A stretch of DNA of 39,660 bases from Plantago elongata (taxonomy: Eukaryota; Streptophyta; Magnoliopsida; Lamiales; Plantaginaceae): positions 1 to 39,660 of the forward strand of contig JAYMSP010000878.1 of NCBI GenBank assembly GCA_036897095.1, read 5' to 3'. The notes below the pieces were generated by a model. It was not told the DNA's origin. It searched no databases and worked only from the letters and a program-made list of their open reading frames with translations. Below are positions 10,651 through 21,989 of this stretch, piece by piece (the stretch's first letter is position 1; each line of letters opens with the position of its first letter). Both the position numbers and the translations under genes were made by a program.

Positions 10651-11124
10651 ACAGACTCCTTTTCATAATTATCCCTTTAATTAAGTTTCCTCCTTATTTT
10701 ACTTTTTTTCCTTGGGCTGATTAACTCATATCTTTTCTAATATCTATTTAATTGTCTAATTTAGTAGTTTTACTTAACATATTAATTAATTGAATCAACA
10801 CATTAATTTATTTGTATCAAGTCATGTTATTCACTTCTTCGTTTGATAATTTCCATGTACGGTTTTTCATAAAATTTTAAATTGTTCTGGCATGCTACGC
10901 TCTTTAAAATCTTTATGTATTTATTTCTTTATTTATTAACCATTCGTCAGATGACTTCAAAGATTTAATCTAATTTGAATCCTAAACCGACTCAAATACT
11001 AAAGTCATCTTAAATTTTAAATTCACTTAAACTCGTTGACGAACTAACATTTTACTAATCCGTCAAGAACTATACTCGAAATATTATTAAAATATTCTTC
11101 TCGGATCCCGATCATTACAAGTTA

Positions 11125-11576
11125 ACTGTAAAAAAAGGAAGTCAGATCATGCTTTTCAGAAACATTGATCCAAGAATAGGCCTTTGCAAAACGAGGCTAA
11201 TTTGTCATGGCTTTGGTAGAAACTTCATAGACGCAGAAATTCTTTGGCGAGTCCAAGGGCCTCAGAGTTTTCCTTCCACGAATGTCTTTTCAAACTGCAG
11301 ATGATGCAAACTTACCATTCAAAATGACAAGGCGGCAATTCCCGGTGCGGCTAAGTGTTGCACTTACTATAAACAAATCTCAAGGTCAAACTATAACCCA
11401 TGTCAGGATATATTTACATGATCATGTTTTCAGCCATGGACAGTTATATGTTGCTTTTGTCGAGAGGTGTCTCTGCGAAAACCACCAAAGTGTTGATTAA
11501 GAATGGAAGGTTACTAGGACATGATGGGACTTATACTAGAAATGTGGTCTTTCCTCAATTTTTTTTTCTCAATTAG
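11125..11576 (+). pseudogene. Helitron PIF1-like helicase fragment, part 2 (C-terminus)
   Basis: Continues the helicase fragment that ends at 7958. Blocks in order are VKKGSQIMLFRNIDP, a GLC-TRLI segment, then after a frameshift near 11262 FLPRMSFQTADD and RRQFPV, and the last helicase motifs ALTINKSQGQTI and HGQLYVAF. A second frameshift near 11460 leads to VSAKTTKVLI and the normal C-terminal tail, with a TAG at 11574-11576. With three frameshifts in the whole copy, it is a relic. Rep domain and 5' half are not in the window. Confidence 0.8.
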
Positions 11577-11690
11577 GGCAATCTTAGTTACATGTAACTC
11601 TCAATTGGATTATAATTCTTAACAACATGCATTAACACATCTCATTTACCTTCAGTTAAGTGTACAAGAGTACATTCTATGAATTATGTT

Positions 11691-12065
11691 TCCATCCTTT
11701 TAGCTCTGAATTTAGATTCTTTAATGAAAATTTCAGGGCCAAGCTCATCATGATTGGGTGTTCTACATGTGTTATTTGAAATTTATGTTGTAAGTTGTTC
11801 CTACACACAGTTCTATACTGCAAATGTTACATTCAGCTCTTATTTTTCTATTCTTTTCATTTTTTTTGCTGCCATATTCCATCCTTATAGCTCTGAATTT
11901 AGATTCTTTAATGAAAATTTCAGGGCCAAGCTCAGCATGATTGGGCGTTCACATGTGTTATTTGAAATTTATAAGTTCCTCCTACACAAAATTCTACACT
12001 GTTGAGGTTACATTCAGCTCTTCTTTTTCTATTCTTTTCATTTTATTTTATTTTGTTGCCATATG
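11691..12065. repeat. 187-bp direct tandem duplication
   Basis: Two copies, 11691-11877 and 11878-12065, both starting TCCATCCTT and sharing TAGCTCTGAATTTAGATTC and a TTACATTCAGCTCTT block. A fragment of a third copy may follow at about 12080. It lies directly after the Helitron helicase end. Confidence 0.8.
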
Positions 12066-13872
12066 GGTTGTGGTCTTCTTTACATTCAACTCTTCTTTTT
12101 CATAAAAAAAATGCTTAGATTTTATACACTCTCCTACTATGTTATAATTATATGTATTTTTTAGTTTAGGATGCCCAACATATAATCACAGAGATGGCAG
12201 ATTTTCATGTTATGTTGTGTTGCAATTCATAACTCTTAGATACTAGGTTAGTGGTAAAATATTGTGCTAAAAATATGTATATCAATCATTTATTTCTATA
12301 AGTTCAATGATAATATGTACGAACAATATACACCAATATTGGGACTAGGATGCATGATTACAAGTTCAATAGGTCACTCATTCATTGTACAATATATGTC
12401 AGTTGATTTCCTCTTCTATTTATCCCGATCAGATGTTGGTTCTTTCATGGTTTATGTTAAGGAGAGTTGGAATAAATGTTGCTTTGATGAGATAGAGATA
12501 GTTTGAGTCTACTCTGAACCAATTTTATATATTTTCTTGCCGTACTATTAATTTGGTTGCGTTTAGCGGTGCATAAAGGCGTGAGTAAACATCACACCTG
12601 ATTGTTGTCTCTCTAACTGCAAGACGAATGACATTGATCAGTTTGTTTGGATCATTTAATATGGTGTTGTTTGTTGTGTAGCAGTGTATGTGAGAAGTGT
12701 GACCTATAATTTAACAAAAGACTATTGTGTGCAGCATTAGTTTCTTATGCATTCAAAGTTATGCGTGACTCAGATCTCAGTATAAGTGTTATGAACCAAA
12801 TACCCTCTATTAGGCAATTCCATTTGAACCATAGCTCTAACGTTGTCACTTTCTTTACATTCACTTCCTGGAAATGCCTTCTCAAATGTTATATCTTCAC
12901 ATGCTATTCTCAAAAGTTATATTTTCACGTACTAATATATTTTAAATTAATTCTACTATACTATATCAACATGAAATTTTATTGCCTTTATAATTTTATT
13001 ATGCACTTCTTACTCTGACTTCTAAATATCTAATGTTATTTGAGCAGGTTCATTACTTCGGATCATAAGCTCCTCCTCCTTTTCTTCTTCTTCTTCTTTG
13101 TGAAATTGAAATTGCAAATAGCAATAGCAACAAGATGATATGACATTCTTTCAGGACCAGAAAATACGTTGTGCCAATAGTAAGTGTGCTACTACGTAAG
13201 TAAATGACCATTAAAACAAAGATGTACATGCATATGGCTTTGCATCTAACGTCTACTGATGGTGTATCATGAAGTTCAAATGAATGTCAAGTTCCATATT
13301 AGTTGTGATAATATGAAGTGTTACTATCATTGTTTACTTAAAATGTTGCTAGAGTTAATTTATTGCGGAAAGTTCATTTTTACATTTCATGCACCAATAC
13401 ATGTACTTCTTGCAAAATACTTTGAAACATTAAACTAGCATGTGCAATTTGTTTTACAATTTACAATTTCTTTATTTTTTATCTTTGACCATGGTACACC
13501 AAGAATTGCATGCGGCCTGAAATTAGTATGAGTATTATCATTTAAATACCTTTCTCAAATTCAACAATACTTTTAGTTCAACATCATTTTTCATCAAAAA
13601 TTGACCTAATAGTATATCATATTAATGTTTACAACATTATATTCAGTGAACACACTTCGAAAACTTAACTTCTCAATAATCATTTTCACAATATGATTGA
13701 TAATTTATTTATGCTCACAACTAGTTAGAAAGACTACTAAAACGTTAATTGTGTTATGTTTTTACATAAAGCTGACTACTATATATACATACCGTAATCA
13801 AATTACCAAATCAGTTGATTTTACTTTAACACTCCAATAAAATGAAAATATTAGGTTGGAAATGAGACATTG

Positions 13873-13928
13873 ATATAATAATAATAACAATAATAATAAT
13901 AATAATAATTATTATTATAATTATAATT
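13873..13928. repeat. (TAA)n/(TTA)n microsatellite
   Basis: Imperfect run of ATA/TAA units turning into its own complement (ATTATTATT), so it could fold into a hairpin. It lies upstream of the eL43 promoter. Confidence 0.85.
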
Positions 13929-14125
13929 ACATGTCATTAGTAATACGCAGGCTCCGTGTGTCATTTTGCTTGTATACAATATTAGTACAATATTAGAAAA
14001 TTATTAGAATTCTTATAAAAACTTTTTCCACCCGTTTTTATAATTAAATGTTAAAAGAGAGTCTTTTAAAACGATTGCAATTTATCCAGTATCCACTATC
14101 CACTAACCAACTGTGTGAATGACGA

Positions 14126-14180
14126 AGCCCAGTTAGGCCCAATTAAAAATACAATAACATGCGCCTGGCCTTTAGGGTTT
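14126..14180 (+). promoter_or_regulatory. Ribosomal-protein-type promoter: two site II elements and a telo-box
   Basis: Two site II motifs (RGCCCA, reverse of TGGGCY) occur at 14126-14131 and 14136-14141, and a telo-box (TAGGGTTT, reverse of AAACCCTA) at 14173-14180, 77 bp before the start codon. Site II plus telo-box is the known signature of plant ribosomal protein and other growth-linked promoters, bound by TCP-type factors and telo-box binding proteins. The leader that follows is pyrimidine-rich, in line with translational control. Confidence 0.85.
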
Positions 14181-14256
14181 TATAAGTTTATATTGCATCT
14201 CACCCTTTTCTCTTTCACCGCCGTTTCTTCAATCCCCTGCAACACTCTCTGCTGCA

Positions 14257-15366
<1,110 letters not shown>

Positions 15367-15985
15367 ATCAATGATTTTGAAATTTTGTTTTTAGTTGACA
15401 TTGGTGAAAGATTTTCTGTGTTATTTGTGTTATAAACAGATCATGTGTTCTGAATTTATATAAAACCTTGCACTTGTCTTGCTCTTTATAACCTTGTTAA
15501 GCATTAGCCGATCAAACCTATAATTTGTTTACAATCTGTTTGATCTTGAAGCATGTCAATATTGGAGCATCCCTACATTCTCTGCTGTTGGGTTTTAAAT
15601 TTGATTACTGGTGTTTGGCTTCTTTATATGTTATTACATCTAAAGGTTCATTTTGGCCTGAAAATGTCGGGAGTTTTTAGAGTTAAAAGCATAACATTCC
15701 ATGAATTATTAATAATATTTGTAAAACTCTCGTGAGTTAATTAATTAGTACCAAACCTTGTTAAATAATTAAAAGATGTACATAAAATTTCAATCCTTTA
15801 TTCTTTTAAGTATGATATACAAGCTCATTAAGTGTCATTATAAGTTTTTATTTTTGTTATTTCACACCAAATCAATACAAAAAGTAAATAAAATTATTGT
15901 AATTATTAAAAATATGCATAAAATCCTATAAAATTCTTATAAAGTCAGTACAATATTCTTTTATATAAATATAAAATAGAGAGAA
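15367..15985. other. Downstream region of eL43, no gene seen
   Basis: AT-rich sequence with the 3' untranslated end of eL43 in the first 100-150 bp (ATATAAAACC near 15458). A 60-codon open frame at 15553-15735 shows no recognisable domain. The left end of the MULE must lie near the end of this stretch, but no terminal inverted repeat could be matched by eye. Confidence 0.35.
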
Positions 15986-16215
15986 TCACCTATATAAGAC
16001 ACTATATAAAAATTCTTACAAAAGAGTATAGCGCTAAATAACACTTACATATAAGTCCAATTTATTTTATGGACGCATAAATCAACAATTGACCGGCCAA
16101 AAATATCTCTACAAACTTGTAACGTCTTGTCGCATCTATTCAACTGCCATTTTCTATTATTTGAAAATCATTTTCCCTCTACATTAATTCTTCTTCAACA
16201 AGCTTTTTGTATATT

Positions 16216-16790
16216 GGTTAGTTTCATGTTCAATAAGTGTTACATTCACATGCATGTGTGATTCAGAACTAATATTACTTGCATTTAGTTAGTTTCATGT
16301 TAAACATGTGTTTTTCCTAGTTTCAGATCCAGTATAACTTTCGATTTTAGTTGGTTTCATGTTACACATTTGTTTACTAGTTTCAGATCCATGGACTTAT
16401 ACTGGTTTCATGAATTGTGTGTGTATTGGTTTCATAAATTGTGTGAATACTGGTTTCATAACTTTTATTATGATGGTTTCATGATCTAAAAACATAGTTT
16501 CATGATAATAAATGATAGTTTCATGATGATTATGCAGGGTTCATGATGATTAACTATAGTTTATGATGATTAATGATAGTTTCAGGTTAATAAAGCTAGT
16601 TTTATGATGGTTGATGATAGTTTCAGGTTAATGAAGTTAGTTTCATGATGGTTGATGATAGTTTCAGGTTAATGAAGTTAGTTTCATGATGGTTGATGAT
16701 AGTTTCAGGTTAATGAAGCTAGTTTCTTTACTTCTATTACACTGCAGGTTTCATGACTTATTTTTATTAGTTTCATGACTTATGTTATGC
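16216..16790 (+). repeat. TAGTTTCATG motif field, 5' leader of the ULP1-type gene
   Basis: About 23 copies of a 10-bp motif, TAGTTTCATG, with variants TGGTTTCATG and TAGTTTCAGG, all in the same direction. From 16590 to 16730 they merge into a higher-order tandem array with a 41-bp unit made of one CATG and one CAGG copy. The field ends shortly before a splice acceptor at 16827-16828, so it probably lies in a leader intron. Confidence 0.85.
16590..16730 (+). repeat. 41-bp tandem array, about three units
   Basis: The unit is TAGTTTCATGATGGTTGATG followed by ATAGTTTCAGGTTAATGAAGT, repeated about three times with one or two differences; the flanking copies are more diverged. Each unit holds two of the short motifs about 21 bp apart. 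Confidence 0.85.
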
Positions 16791-17296
16791 TTAATGGGAA
16801 TTTGACTGTTTGCATGTATTGATTCCAGGAAAACAAAAGGTCACGGAGACAACATTCTACCGTGGAGATCTGAAGGGATGTTTAGATCGAGTATCTAAAA
16901 ACTCTACCACTTTCACAACATAAAACTGCCCTCGACAAAACACCATTCAAGGTGTTATTCCAAAAGCTAATCAATGACGAGGTGGACACTCTGTTCTTCA
17001 CGAAGAATATGGCAGATCTGAAACTAGTTTTGTCAAATTACAACAACAAAACTATTACATTGAAAGTAGATGACAAATCAGTAGTGGTGACAGAGAAACA
17101 TGTAAAAGACTGGTTTGGCATAACTGATGGAAAGGTCATGCTTGAATTGAAGAAATGAATGATGGTTCAGAACGAGAAATTCGTGAACGACAACTATCCA
17201 GTACTGAAAAAAGACAAACAAAACAAATCTGCCAGGCCAAAGTTGACATCATTGATGATACATGAAAGGCTTGAAATGCTTATAAACAACAAAGAG

Positions 17297-18697
17297 GTTA
17301 GTCTAGTTTCGTGTATGTTGTATATTCTAGTTTCATGGCTTCTTTTATGCTAGTTTCATGTTGATTTTGACTAGTTTCATGTACTATAACTTGCAGGTCA
17401 ACTCAGGTGAATTTGCAGATAATGCAGTACTGTGGATTTTAGTTAAAGGTTTGCTGAACAACAAGACGGAGAACATTGCCTGGAAGTACATCGATTACAT
17501 TTCTGATTTTGGGAAGATTATGACGTACAACCGGAGTGAGAGAATTCTTAGTCACCTGAATTCATCACTGTGTACCAGTGATGAATCACACTCCGGATGT
17601 ATCCTAAAGTTGTTGGTAAGTTAGTTTCATGAAAATTCACATGTTAATACTGGTTTCATGACTTCTGTTATGCTAGTTTCATGACTTTTTGTTTATTCTG
17701 GTTTCATGACTTATGTTATGGTAGTCTCATGTACATGTTATGCTGGTTTCATGACTTCTTTTAGGCTAGTTTCATGATGATTTTTGACTAGTTTCATGTA
17801 TTGTATCTTACAGTTCTTGATGTGCGAAAGCAAAGAACTGATAGAACCGTTCCAACCTGATGCATTCCCAACACGCCTAAAATGGGACTTGAGAAAATTG
17901 CACAACAAGCTCACAGAGCAACAGGGGGTCGAAGAGGAAAAAAAGCAAAATCCTACAGAAGAGAAGGAGCAAGATCCTCCGAAAGAGCAAGAATGTCCAA
18001 AAGAAAAGGAAGCTGAGCAAGATCCTCAAACATGGGAGGAAGGTGAGGTGAAGGAAAAGGAAGAGAAAACAGATCAAGATCCTCAAATGGAGAAAGCAGA
18101 TGAGGTAAAACAAAAAAAGAAATGCTAGTTTCATCCTCTATAATGCTAGTTTCACCACTACAAAATGCTAGTTTCATGTGACATTTAATTTGGTTTCAGG
18201 TGAAAGATGATGAGGCACAAAATAAAAACAAAAAAGGAGAAAATGAGCTGGAAAAGGATGGAAATAAAGCAGGTCTTAGTTTCCGGAGCCTAATATCCGA
18301 GTTGGGAGGATCTCCGAATTTCTCATTGGGTTTCAACTCGCAAAACATCAATCCTATTGATGTGGTTAGTTCAATTACTTCTGTTAGGTTTCATTTATGC
18401 TAGATTCATGTATGCTAGTTTCATGACTTGTATTAGGTAGTTTCATGGGCATGTATTGATGGATTCATGACTTTTGTTTAAGCTAGTTTCATGTATTGTG
18501 TTTATGCTGGTTTCATGGGCATGTAATACTAATTTTAGTTTCATTTATGTTAGTTTCATGACTTGTGTTATGCTAGTTTCATATGCATGTAAAGCTAGTT
18601 TCTTGACTTTTGTTTAAAGTTGGTTTCATGGATTGTGTTTTATGCTGGTTTCATGGGCATGTTATACTAGTTTCATGGGATTTTTGGTTGGGTTCAG
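17297..18697 (+). repeat. TAGTTTCATG copies in the first introns of the ULP1-type gene
   Basis: The introns at 17297-17396, 17616-17813, 18105-18199 and 18365-18697 hold about 4, 8, 4 and 15 copies of the motif, all in sense direction. The exons between them have almost none. Two introns end in a form of the motif (TTTCAG and GTTCAG). Confidence 0.85.
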
Positions 18698-18920
18698 ACG
18701 GGAGAAAAGGGGGAAAGAAGCTAAAAATGAAAGTGATTACTTAGATAAAACCATGTCACTAATCAGGTCCGTTGTTGACGTGATCCTCGACATGAGAGAA
18801 CAAGGATTACTAAGAGATTATCCATATGTTTCTCAAGAATCTGCTTTCCCCGATGTTCCTAATAACGAGGAGATGTACAAATTGGAAAAACAATAGGTTG
18901 AGGAGTATACAAGAGAAGCT

Positions 18921-18983
18921 CAAGAATTCAAGGCACTCTATGAAGCAGCTCAAGAATTTTTAAGGCACTCTATGAAGCAGCAA
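18921..18983 (+). repeat. Short tandem duplication in the ULP1-type coding region
   Basis: A stretch CAAGAATT-CAAGGCACTCTATGAAGCAG appears twice in a row, the second copy as CAAGAATTTTTAAGG..., separated by only a few bases. It lies just after an in-frame stop and shifts the frame of the coiled-coil part that follows. Confidence 0.7.
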
Positions 18984-21069
18984 AATGTGATATAGACCGG
19001 CCGAAAGCTTCTATAACAATGAAGGAGAACCATATTGCAAATTACATCAAAACAATTGCCACCCTTAACAACAGGGTCAAAGAGCTTGAGCTAGATGTAA
19101 AAGATATGACATCAGCCAATGAGGAAATGCAGAAAAAAGCAGAAGAGATGAAATCTTTGAGGTTTGAGATGAAAAATTTGATGGAACTGAATGAAGAATT
19201 GTGTGAGGACAACACTCACATGAGTGGCATTATCATAGACCTAGAGTCAAAAGTAAGTGAATATCAAAAGATGGTATATGAAGCAGAAGGCCGGAGAGGA
19301 AGGGGAAGAGGAAGAGCAAGAGGGAGGAGGGAAATCCTGGAACATCACACGCAACACCACTATCCTATGTGCGACATCAAAAGAGGTATGGTCCTTATTA
19401 TTATCCGGAACAAGCCAAGAAGACAAGGTCTCAACAGAAAATGCTCCAATTGATCCGTCATCACAAGAATCTGACCTGGTTGATTCACAAGATATTACAA
19501 CATCCCAGGTAATTTTATAAACTTATAAAAATATTAGTTTCGTGACGATTAATGCTAGTTTCATTGTAATTCAGGAGCTAGTTTCATCATAGTCAATGCT
19601 AGTTTCAGTAACTGATAAAAAAATGTTCGCTATTGTTATCACATGCATCTGTTGAAATAGTTGGATCCCAAAGAAACAACCCACGTATGAAGATGTCGGA
19701 CATGTTGACAGATTACAACAAGGCGGGGAACCATATACCAGGGTTTCAATTTTTAGAAAGATATAGGGCAACAACACACCTATCAAACGAGGATAAGGAG
19801 AGGTTTATGAGGATCAACAGTTACCCTGAAGACGGGTCGGTAACATATAAATATGCTATTAAATCGATATATCATTAAACTATTCTAATGATCTAAATTC
19901 AATTTCAACAACAATTGCTAGACCTACGAGGAGTCTAGTGAGAAAATAAGCATAAAGGAAATAGTCGACGTACTCAATGACCTTGAATTGAGTAATGTGG
20001 TATGTTTACTATATTTATATTGTACCGGTATGCCTGTTGTTCATAAATCTAGTTTCATGGTCAATAAGTTACTTTCATGGTCAATAAAAAGCTAGTTTCA
20101 TGGTAAAATAAGCTAGTTTCAGGACATTTTGCATTAAAACCAACTAGTTCAAGAGCTTTAATGTTGCTTTGAGTACTAATAAATTAATTTTTGAAATAGA
20201 CCATAGATAACTGGGCGTGGAATCTGGTTGAAGAAGCAAATAGAAATGCCAATCAAGGAGTTTATGCATGCTTCAACTCCTTCTTTTACGTAAGTATACA
20301 TATATCTATCAAAATAATTTTAGTAAAAAATGAGAAAGATAGACTAACAATACACTATATATACAAGATATCCTATGTTTTCAAGACAAATCAGTAGAAG
20401 ACCAAGTTAAAAACCTCAACAATCTCTCTACTGAAAAAGCATTGTTCTTCCCAATAAACTCGGAAGGACATTGGGTGCTGCTTGAGTTGGACATGGAATC
20501 GAGCAAATGGATTATGTACAACTCACTCCTCCATGAATCCAATGGGAAGGATAAATACTTCTTGGCTACATCAACACTGGTATGTTTTCTCCACTTGTCC
20601 ATTAATACTACTTTTAGGAACTGTGAAAGCTAGTTTCAAATTCCATTAAACACTTCTTTTTTCTTTCTTTTTTTGATAGAGGAGATTTGTTGAAACAACT
20701 CACAAAGAAAGAGCAGAAAAACAGCAAGGGCAAAAGGCTGCAGACAATGATTCCTACTTTGAGAAGTTTGGCAATGAAAAATTCATCAAAATTGATCAAG
20801 AAAACAACCCACAATAGATTAGAGTGGACTGTGGCATCATATGCCTGATGATAATAGATAAAAGGGTAAGTGGCAAACATGCATGGGAAATCAAACACAA
20901 CGCAGATGAAAATGCATATGATGTGTGTTGTCGGTACTGGGCAAGAATGGTGAGTCGCTATCTCAACCTGGAAAAACGTTATGCACTTACCCAGAAAGAA
21001 ATAGATGATGAAGCAGAAAAAGCGAGAAAGGTAAAAGAATATACAAGAGCAATGTTGAAAAAGAAGTAA

Positions 21070-21580
21070 GGAAAATATGAAAAAAGGTGGAGTGATATGT
21101 ATATTTTGGTTAATATCATAAATGTATGAATACTCTGGTTTATGGTAGTTTTAAAAATGTATGAATACTCTATTTTATGGTAGTTTCAAAAATGCATGAA
21201 TACTATGTTTTATGGTAGTTTCAAGTGCCTTTATTCTAGTTTAAATATCATTTATATCAGTTTTTCATTTCTGAATACTCTGTTTTGTGGTAGTTTCAAG
21301 TGTCTTTATTCTAGTTTAAATATCAGTTTTTCATTCCCAAAAAACGCTAGTTTCATGACCTTACAAGTTAGTTTCATAATGATTAATACTAGTTTCAGGA
21401 TAGTACAATCTAGTTTCATGATGATTAAAGCTAGTTTCAGATTCATGAAGCTAGTTTCATGATGATGAAATGATAGTTTCAGGTTAATTAAGCTAGTTTC
21501 ATGATGATTAAAAGCTAATTTCATGATGATTAATGATAGTTTCAGGATCATTGAGCTAGTTTCATGATGATTAAAAATCT
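21070..21580 (+). repeat. TAGTTTCATG motif field between the two MULE genes
   Basis: About 20 copies in the convergent spacer after the protease stop codon. From 21346 to 21570 they are spaced by about 21-22 bp (TAGTTTCATGATGATTAAAG and relatives). The first part also has repeated GAATACTCTGTTTTATGG blocks of about 50 bp. Open frames across the field on both strands are just the translated repeat. Confidence 0.85.
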
Positions 21581-21785
21581 AAAAATGAGATCCCCTAACA
21601 AAATGTCTCATTCGAAAAATAAAATACGAAGCAGCAAAAAAAGTTCATTACTTATTCAACAAAAAAAATGTCTTCGGAAAGCATGAAGAAATGACAAAAA
21701 AATGGAATATTCTTCAACCACCAATAGGAACAGTGCATGTCTTCCTGTTATGGCCACTTTGTTTACAACGGCTACAATATTTCAC

Positions 21786-21989
21786 CTGCACAAATATTAT
21801 GTAAAAACAAGTTAGTTTTGTGCATCTAATCTCTAGTTTCACAGCTAGTTTCAGTATGCAAGCATAACTAGTTTCAAAAGCAAGTATGAGTACACTAGTT
21901 TCATAGCTAGTTCCAGTGATATTATAAGTTAGATCAACTAGTTTCATGGGTTAATTCTAGCTAGTTTCAGAAGTCTAAAAAATATTTAC
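21786..21989 (-). repeat. Transposase intron filled with the motif in antisense
   Basis: Splice sites on the minus strand are CAG/GTAAAT at 21990/21989 and GTGCAG ending at 21786. The intron holds about eight copies of the same motif, but on the plus strand, so the transcript carries it as CATGAAACTA. The motif direction follows the DNA strand of the element and not the gene. Confidence 0.75.

Larger units (their letters stand above)
7959..11119. mobile_element. 3,161-bp insertion with TGT...ACA ends and AGTTA target duplication, perhaps a large solo LTR
   Basis: The insertion interrupts the helicase frame precisely. AGTTA occurs at 7954-7958 and again at 11120-11124, and removing 7959-11119 plus one AGTTA puts PPHKL next to TVKKGSQIML in one frame. 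The ends are TGTCACGCC and CATTACA, so TG...CA with a 5-bp duplication: the signature of LTR-retroelement integration. I see no gag, pol, primer site or duplicated termini inside, so a solo LTR left by recombination, or a non-autonomous LTR-like element, are the leading options. A slightly longer reading of the duplication (ACAAGTTA) would fit a different integration mechanism. Inside are a duplicated 300-bp block with a minisatellite and a GC-rich, gene-leader-like part near the right. Confidence 0.7.
11577..14110. other. Helitron 3' flank and AT-rich intergenic DNA
   Basis: About 2.5 kb without a credible gene. The first part presumably belongs to the 3' non-coding end of the Helitron; I could not place its terminal hairpin and CTRR end with confidence. 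It contains a 187-bp tandem duplication (11691-12065) and a TAA microsatellite near 13873-13928. Open frames at 12264-12506 and 12725-13018 are hydrophobic, Phe/Tyr-rich and typical of AT-rich noise. Confidence 0.4.
16829..21069 (+). pseudogene. ULP1-type cysteine protease gene (peptidase C48) of the MULE
   Basis: Likely exons: 16829-17296, 17397-17615, 17814-18104, 18200-18364, 18698-19508, about 19650-19838, 19922-19999, 20200-20289, 20368-20579 and 20680-21069. The first two exons resemble the N-terminal region of MULE-borne ULP1 proteins (VTEKHVKDWFGI). A Lys/Glu/Pro-rich repeat region with QDP units follows (about 17930-18100), then a coiled coil (19020-19300). The last three exons form the protease domain: His in GHWVLLELD (20469-20471) and Cys in VDCGI (catalytic Cys near 20830). 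ULP1 enzymes cut SUMO from proteins; the role in MULEs is unknown. Breaks: stops at 17156-17158, 18894-18896 and 20816-20818, a frameshift near 19300, and Asn where the family has its catalytic Asp (MYNSLL). Confidence 0.75.

Noticed and set aside
7959..11119. DNA transposon with terminal inverted repeats
   Set aside because: The ends TGTCACGCC and the reverse of CGATCATTACA share only the TGT and a loose later similarity; a TG...CA element with a 5-bp duplication fits better.
12264..13018. Two plus-strand frames of 80-97 codons
   Set aside because: Hydrophobic, Phe/Tyr-rich translations of AT-rich DNA with no domain or splice context.
17877..18177. Leu/Phe-rich membrane-like frames on the minus strand
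   Set aside because: Shadow of the Lys/Glu/Pro-rich exon of the ULP1-type gene on the plus strand.
21306..21551. Open frame coding for repeated MKL-type peptides in the motif field (minus strand)
   Set aside because: It is just the translated reverse complement of the TAGTTTCATG repeat, with no start context or splice structure; the frame on the plus strand is explained in the same way.
16216..21580. CRISPR-like array of short repeats
   Set aside because: Units are very short, spacing is variable, there are no unique spacers of constant size, and the host is a plant.
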